Shown here piece after piece: positions 58,866 to 64,000 of a DNA stretch of 64,000 bases (positions within the stretch are counted from its first letter, which is position 1; every line of letters begins with the position of its first letter). The stretch comes from Selaginella moellendorffii (Eukaryota; Streptophyta; Lycopodiopsida; Selaginellales; Selaginellaceae): the NCBI RefSeq assembly GCF_000143415.4, contig NW_003314347.1, forward strand, positions 172,875-236,874, given 5' to 3'. The notes below the pieces were generated by a model. The model ran no database searches, was not told where the DNA came from, and saw only the letters and a program-made list of their open reading frames with translations. The position numbers were made by a program, and so were the translations under genes.

Positions 58866-60861
58866 TTATTTTTGACGCTTGTAGATTTTGGAAAGGAAGA
58901 GCTTCAAAACTTGCTGCAATGGAAACGAAACGAATGAGAGGGATTGGAGTGTCCAATGTAAGTTACCTGTAGCTCAATGCTTTTTTCTTCGTTGATTATC
59001 GACATGAAGTTCTCATAGCTCTCGCTTTCATAATCGAGGAAAAGTTTCTGCAGCACAACGAGAAAAAGGCTTACTCGAGGTCAGTCACAGAGCGAAAGAG
59101 TTCTTCTCTAGCCCCGTTTCTAGCCTGGACGAGACCAAGAAGCTTATCCAGGCCTCAAACGAGGGGCATTCACTGTCGCATTCCAATACAATCTTGTCAA
59201 GAGTTGGCATCCATCACAAGGAAAAGCACTCAAGAACAGGAATGCTAAAACAGCAAGAAACTCGTTCTTACCTCGAGGTTTAATTCATTGTACACCTTCT
59301 TCACCTCCGCGACGCACGCTGGATCTTTGCGTCCATAGTTATTGTAAAGTCGGGATTTCTGCTCGGGGCTTGCACGAGCTATCGCTTGTACAATAAGCCA
59401 CGAGCATTTGGTATCCTCGATATCGGTTCCAACCTGAATATCCCAAGGATTATTAGTAGGACCAAAGAAGAGACCAAAGCTTTAGCACCAAGGAAAACGC
59501 AAATCACTATGCCCCGGGGAATGGTTTCTCCTGCAAAAACGAAGGTCAATCGCAAGAGAACTTACTTTTCCAATAACGTCGGGATGGCCGTAGCAATCTA
59601 AATAATCATCCTGGTAAACGAATTTCTGTCAGTAAGGATTGGAAAACAAAGCTGTATGCACACCTGTATTTGAAAGTAAGTTCCCATCTGCACAAGGATT
59701 CTCTCGGCAGATTCAAATTTGGATTTATCATCTTCTCCAGACATGTACAGAGCACATGCAACCTGTGAAGCACCAGAAACACAGTCAAGCTGTCATAGAA
59801 CAAGGTTACAATACTTACTGGAAGATAGAAAGAATAATATGCTGTCTTGTATTTTACAATTCTTAAATAGCTGCATGGAAAACAAAGTCAAGACAAAGGT
59901 TTGAGAAATGAGATTTCTTACGTGTCCATTACGTATTTGGACAAATCGACTTCGCCGGGTGGAGTTGTAATAAGATCGAGCATCTGTCCACAGGCAGTCT
60001 GATACTCCACCTGACATTTAAAGAAAACTAATTAGAATTCCTCCCAGAGTAAACAGATAATAATACCTCATCAAATAGCTCTCGCAGATCCTGGTAGTAA
60101 GGCTTGTCATGGAAATGCCGTTTTAAAATACGGGATATGTGATTCCGGAGAAGAATGCCATCGTTTGCAGCAATTAAGCCAACCTGTCCAGAAGGAAAAA
60201 GAATTCAAAGATGAGAACTGAAAAGAGCTACCTTTGGCTGTCTAAACCAACAAGGCTGACCCCTTCTCGTGTGTGAATCATCCATGATATCATCTAAGAT
60301 TAGGAAATACGCTTGGAGCTGTGCAAGCAAATGTTAAAACTCGTTTCTAACACGTCTCTACAGAAGAACGCCTACCCATTCGATGCACCATCCAAGAGCA
60401 AACGCAAGGAAAAGCTCGTCTTCGCTGAGCTCCTCGCCAGATCTGAGCAACACCAAGCTATCCACCACGGAGAGCCCCCGATTCAGCTTCCCTGCCAGCA
60501 AAAGCTCCAGAGATTCGCTTCCAAATCCAATAACAAAGAGAGATTTGAGACCAAAACAAACCTCCTGGAACATTATAGTCGAGCATCTGGTACAAAGACA
60601 CGGCTATGTGAGTCTGGCATTGGGAAAAAGAGATCAAGCACCTCGGACACCCATTCTCTCGACTCGAAAGTGTGGGAAAAGCTCTCGGAGTCGGCGATGA
60701 GCTCCTTCTTGAGCCGGTGATAAGCATCCATAAACTTGGCCTTGAACGATCCCGCCACCGGCTTGGCGGAGATCTTGATGTCATTGAGCAGCGGACCTGC
60801 TGGATGGATCGAGTGAGCGCCCAGATCGAATGTAGGATCCACTCTTACCGGCAGTCGCCAT
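58866..60861 (-). CDS. FPS: Farnesyl diphosphate synthase
   Basis: Thirteen exons: 60,861-60,849; 60,796-60,642; 60,586-60,562; 60,491-60,376; 60,318-60,232; 60,183-60,067; 60,010-59,922; 59,870-59,819; 59,762-59,664; 59,610-59,566; 59,433-59,272; 59,048-58,967; 58,913-58,866, about 362 residues. It joins isopentenyl diphosphate to dimethylallyl and geranyl diphosphate to make FPP for sterols and sesquiterpenes. Visible: [20 protein letters not shown], first Asp-rich motif [34 protein letters not shown], second Asp-rich motif [20 protein letters not shown], and the C-terminal KIYKRQK. No transit peptide, so cytosolic. In exon 12 a run of five T (59,041-59,045) shifts the frame; the duplicate at 46.25 kb has four and reads KLFLD. 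Either an assembly error or a disabling change of the last 40 residues. Confidence 0.92.
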
Positions 60862-61043
60862 AGCTCTGCTCTCGAAATATTTTTCTCCGAGCCTTAGGTT
60901 AAATCCTTTTACTCCAAGATGGTATATTCTTGTATTCTTTTTTCTTTCTACACTCGACGCGGCGCTACCAATCTTACACAAAAATTACACTGCCCTCGCA
61001 CTCTCTCGCCATGGAAATCGATCGATCGATCGCTCGCTCGCGC

Positions 61044-61376
61044 TTACTTCTTCGTCGTCCTCTTGCTGTACTGCTCCTTGACCCACTTAAACCCTGTCAC
61101 GGCCCCGGATTTCACCTTAAGCGCTCCAATCTTGGCCTTGGAAGCCCCAATCCCAGCCGCGACGCGCGCCTTCTCCGCCCCGGCCGACGCTACCACCTTG
61201 GCCTTGGCCATGGCGTCCTCGATCTTCTTCCCGCCGCCGCTCTTGGAGGAGGATTTCTTGGGCCCCGACGATCCGAATTGCCCGCCGCCGGCATTGCCGC
61301 CAGCGCCGACGCCATCACTGCTGCGCGATCCGCCCCACTGCTCGGACCAGCTCAGCCCGCCGTTCGACCTCGCCAT
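61044..61376 (-). CDS. Small basic plant protein of unknown function
   Basis: 110 residues from MARSNGGLSWSEQWGG to GFKWVKEQYSKRTTKK. The N-terminal SW-x-x-QW motif, a Ser/Gly/Lys-rich middle and an Ala/Lys-rich helix (AMAKAKVVASAGAEKARVAA) leading to FKWVKxxY match a pattern I associate with small conserved proteins of land plants without known role. I chose ATG 61,376 because the preceding codons (from 61,430) lack an upstream family match. It starts 480 bp from the divergent F-box gene's leader; the two may share a promoter region (61,400-61,730). Confidence 0.7.
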   Translation of the reverse strand: MARSNGGLSWSEQWGGSRSSDGVGAGGNAGGGQFGSSGPKKSSSKSGGGKKIEDAMAKAKVVASAGAEKARVAAGIGASKAKIGALKVKSGAVTGFKWVKEQYSKRTTKK

Positions 61377-61735
61377 TCGCTCCTTCCTCCCTCCCTGCCC
61401 TAATCGCTCGATCCAATGCCACAAAATCAACGGCCCTGATTGGCCGTGCTAGAACAGGCATATTCTGTCATAGATGCTTGAGTTATTCTGTCAGTTTGAG
61501 CTAGCGTTTTTCTAGGGTTAGGGTTCATAGAGGGCACGTTCGTTGGCAGTTCCGTGTCCGTCGATCCGACCGACATCCTCTCTGTGCTGCCGCATTCTCG
61601 GCCAGCGCGAAGCCCCAGCAATCGCTGGTCCTCCTGTCAATACATCCCTCGGTAGGATTTCGTCCTCGCAGGTTCGTCTAGATCCCGTCCAGCAGCTCAC
61701 ACAGTCGTTTAGATTAGAAATCGGTAGCTAGCAGG

Positions 61736-61857
61736 AAAAAAAGAAGAAAAAGAGAGAGGGCGAGAGAATTTGACTGCTCGAAGAGAGGAAGATCTCCTTT
61801 TTTTTTTGAGAGAGAGGAGAAAAAGATTAAAAAGAGAGAGAGAGAAGATCTTAGTCG
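61736..61857 (+). repeat. GA-rich leader of the F-box gene
   Basis: Purine-rich AAGAAGAAAAAGAGAGAG-type tract ending 23 bp before the start codon; typical of plant 5' untranslated regions. It holds a run of T at 61,798-61,808. Confidence 0.6.
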
Positions 61858-61880
61858 CTAGAGGATAGGAGCATAACTGG

Positions 61881-63379
61881 ATGGATTTTGGGAACCAGGC
61901 AGTGGGCGAAGATGAATCGCCCGGCAAGCTGAGGCAGTGGAAGAGCACAGACGATTCCATCTGGGTGTCACTGGATTTTCCCAGGGTGTGCGTGGAGACT
62001 TTGTTCGCTGCCAACGCCGCCAAGAACAGCGAGTGCGAGAGCATGGATCCCGTGTTTCGATCCGACATGTTCTCGTGCCTCTTGGAGAATGCGAGGCGGA
62101 AGCTGGAAGAGGCCATCACCGGGAGCTGTAAGAAGCCATGCTGTGTGGACTCGAGGAAGGAACAGGCCAAGCGAGAGCTGGAGGCGATCCAGCAGGGTGG
62201 TGGCTACTGGGACGCCACCATGTCCGGCCTGGGATTCAAAGGTTTCAGCCAGGAGCTGAGAATGCTCGAGGAGGACGCGGATAAAGCTGGGTTTTTTGAC
62301 AAGAAGGTCGGTGAGGCTGAGGCAACAGGACCATCGTACTTCACCCAGGGGACATCGTCTTTGTGGAGCACGGATGGTTTTGGAAAGGAGGGTCCTTTCG
62401 AATGCTCCGTGCCGACTTCTCCACACGAAGGTTTATTCTACGTGCTGCCATACTTGCTGCTCAAGGACCTCCTGTCCGTGGAGCAAGTCTGCCGGTCCCT
62501 GAAAGACGCGGTGTCTTGCGACGTGCTGCTGTGGCAGCACCTCAAGATCGATCACTCGCTCAGCACAAAGTTGACGGACGAGGCTCTGCTCAAGCTCGCG
62601 GCCAGGAGCCAGGGACGGCTCCAGAGTCTCATGCTCGTCGAGTGTTTGAGGATCTCGGACGAGGCTGTCGAGCAAGTGGTGGCGTCCAATCCCATGCTCT
62701 CGAGGGTGAGTCTCATACTTTCTTCAGAGTTTTCTAGCTTAGGTGACACTTCTTTTTTTTCCAGATTCTTCTCCCTGGCTGCATCAGGATCAGCGTGGAC
62801 GCTGTCGTCAGGATGGTGGAGTTTCTCGAGCGGGGAAGATCCCAGGGGTTGGGGGTGAAGCAGATCAAGATCCGTGGTCTCTCCGGTGTGACAAAGGACA
62901 ACCTTGAGCGGCTACAAATGCTACTTGGTGTCGACGAGTCGCAGCTGCAGCAGCAGTTACTGAAACCACACTACTACTTGTGTGGCGACGCCACCACGAG
63001 CTTCGTAGACGAGCGAGCTATCGACGTCGAGGCGTGCCCGAGGTGCAAGCAGCCGAGAGCCGTGTTCGACTGCACGAGGGACAAGTGCCGCGATTGGAAG
63101 GCACTTAAGATTCCGCAGTGCCGGGGCTGTATCTTTTGCATCTCCCGCTGCGAAGACTGCGGGATGTGCATAGATGACACGGACTACGAGGAAACCTTCT
63201 GCCTGCGGCTGCTTTGCTCCGACTGCTGGCTTCGCCTCCCAAAGTGCCTCGAGTGCAACAGGCCCGGGTGTGAGAGCAGCTCCGACTACTTCATCCGGAG
63301 GCCGGACGCCATCTTCGTGTGTCCGGATTGCCAGGGTGCTTACAAGAACGGTGCAGGTCTGGAATTCTACGTGATATGA
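61881..63379 (+). CDS. F-box protein, SKIP14-like
   Basis: Two exons, 61,881-62,705 and 62,765-63,379, give 479 residues. The N-terminal half includes a leucine-rich F-box-like stretch (GLFYVLPYLLLKDLLSVEQV, then CRSLKDAVSCDVLLWQHLKI, about residues 181-222), followed by leucine-rich-repeat-like segments (DEALLKLAARSQGRLQSLML; CLRISDEAVEQVVA; LPGCIRISVDAVV). The C-terminal third is a Cys-rich zinc-binding region (CPRCKQPRAVFDC, CRGCIFCISRCEDCGMC, CSDCW, CLECNRPGC, CPDCQG). This order is that of plant SKIP14, an SCF ubiquitin-ligase adaptor that binds SKP1/ASK; the targets are not known to me. The start is the first ATG after the purine-rich leader. Confidence 0.85.
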
Positions 63380-63980
63380 TTCACCGGTTTTGGATTTTTG
63401 GATTGGAAGAGCAGACAGGAGAGACAACATATATATACTTATCGCCCCGACGTTGGTACAGATGTAGAGCGTTTTCGCGACAGTAGGAGGTGTGGAGTAG
63501 CAGATTTTCCGAAGGCGATTTTTATTGAGGATGGCAGTAGCACCACTTCTGTGAATTTTCGGTACGTTTTGAGTTTGATTTTCCCTCTTTTTCTTTGATT
63601 TGGGAGCGTGATTTACTTTTGTGTTTTGCAGCTTCTCTCGGCGTGTTTCAAAAATAAGACCACGGAGAGAGGTGCACTGAAAGTTTCTTTCTCTTATCAG
63701 GCACGGCATTGCTCTCATCTCTCTCCGATCGTTGTCCGAGATCGAACGGTAGAGATGGGTATGCAACGCATCGATGCCAAGTGTCATCACAGAGCTTTAG
63801 GTAGGCAAGAGTGAGAGGAGTGCTGCTGGCTGGCTGGTCGGTTGGCTGTCTGGCTATGGCTCTCGAGTGTAGCACCAGCTTCACCGCCGCTTGTGGCTGC
63901 GCTAGCTGCTGCGCGGCACGACGACTCTCCACCTCGAATTTTGTAGCTTCCATCTTTCGGTCTTCGTTTCACCTTGAGAA
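63380..63980. other. 3' region of the F-box gene and upstream of a possible next gene
   Basis: 63,380-63,650 probably includes the F-box gene's 3' untranslated region. A splice-like pattern (GTACG at 63,561, TTTTGCAG at about 63,623-63,630) hints at an intron. A minus-strand frame at 63,648-63,953 has no family signal. Confidence 0.3.
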
Positions 63981-64000
63981 ATGGCGCAGGTCGATCACTT
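63981..64000 (+). CDS. Possible start of a further gene, cut by the window end
   Basis: ATGGCGCAGGTCGATCACTT (MAQVDH...) has a good plant start context (GAAATGGC) but only 20 bases are visible. Confidence 0.25.

Overview
The window is nuclear DNA of a land plant, most likely the lycophyte Selaginella (inference). The reasons are very short introns (about 45-60 bp) with plant-type splice signals, TTTAGGG telomere-type repeats, PPR genes, a papain-granulin protease, a farnesyl diphosphate synthase and a SKIP14-like F-box gene, in a gene-dense right part next to a transposon-packed left part.

Positions 1-29,110 are a nest of mobile elements. A Ty3/gypsy retrotransposon lies on the minus strand (2,930-29,109). 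Its reverse transcriptase is split by a second LTR element with long, repeat-rich LTRs (5,783-26,311; target-site duplication CTTTG on both sides) that has no readable gag-pol. A solo LTR of that second family sits at 255-1,745 (duplication ACTAA). Inside the second element is a third, about 14.1 kb unit (10,939-25,032) with 21-bp terminal inverted repeats. It is the most unusual object here. It carries two divergent gene sets: a decayed DUF7869-type transposase-like gene on the minus strand, and on the plus strand one long multi-exon gene with a ParB-like region, an acidic linker and an FCP1-like HAD domain. It is also strewn with about 26 copies of a 22-24 bp palindrome (core TGGCATGAGGCCTCACGCCA) that I do not find elsewhere in the window. 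The copies lie in intergenic DNA, introns and coding exons, and near a 162-bp fold-back beside the assembly gap (15,998-16,330).

Positions 29,110-40,000 hold relics: an old gypsy pol, a PPR fragment, an eL8 (RPL7a) pseudogene, an unrecognised multi-exon gene (32.3-34.2 kb) with a broken second copy (36.6-37.8 kb), a broken isopropylmalate synthase copy and a LINE 3' fragment.

Positions 40,000-46,400 hold an isopropylmalate-synthase-like gene that lacks the leucine-binding C-terminal domain, an RD21-type cysteine protease, a long PPR gene and a fragment of a farnesyl diphosphate synthase (FPS) gene. Positions 46,400-57,700 are very AT-rich and contain an RPA-like gene and an apparently full-length but decayed Helitron (50,862-56,391) whose reading frame ends in an endonuclease domain. 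Positions 57,700-60,861 repeat the PPR-FPS order, but here the PPR gene is the broken one and FPS is nearly whole, so the two copies have decayed reciprocally. The window ends with a small basic plant protein and the SKIP14-like F-box gene.

Many transposon reading frames are interrupted by stop codons that are each one C-to-T change from Gln or Arg codons, as expected for long-silenced, methylated DNA (inference).
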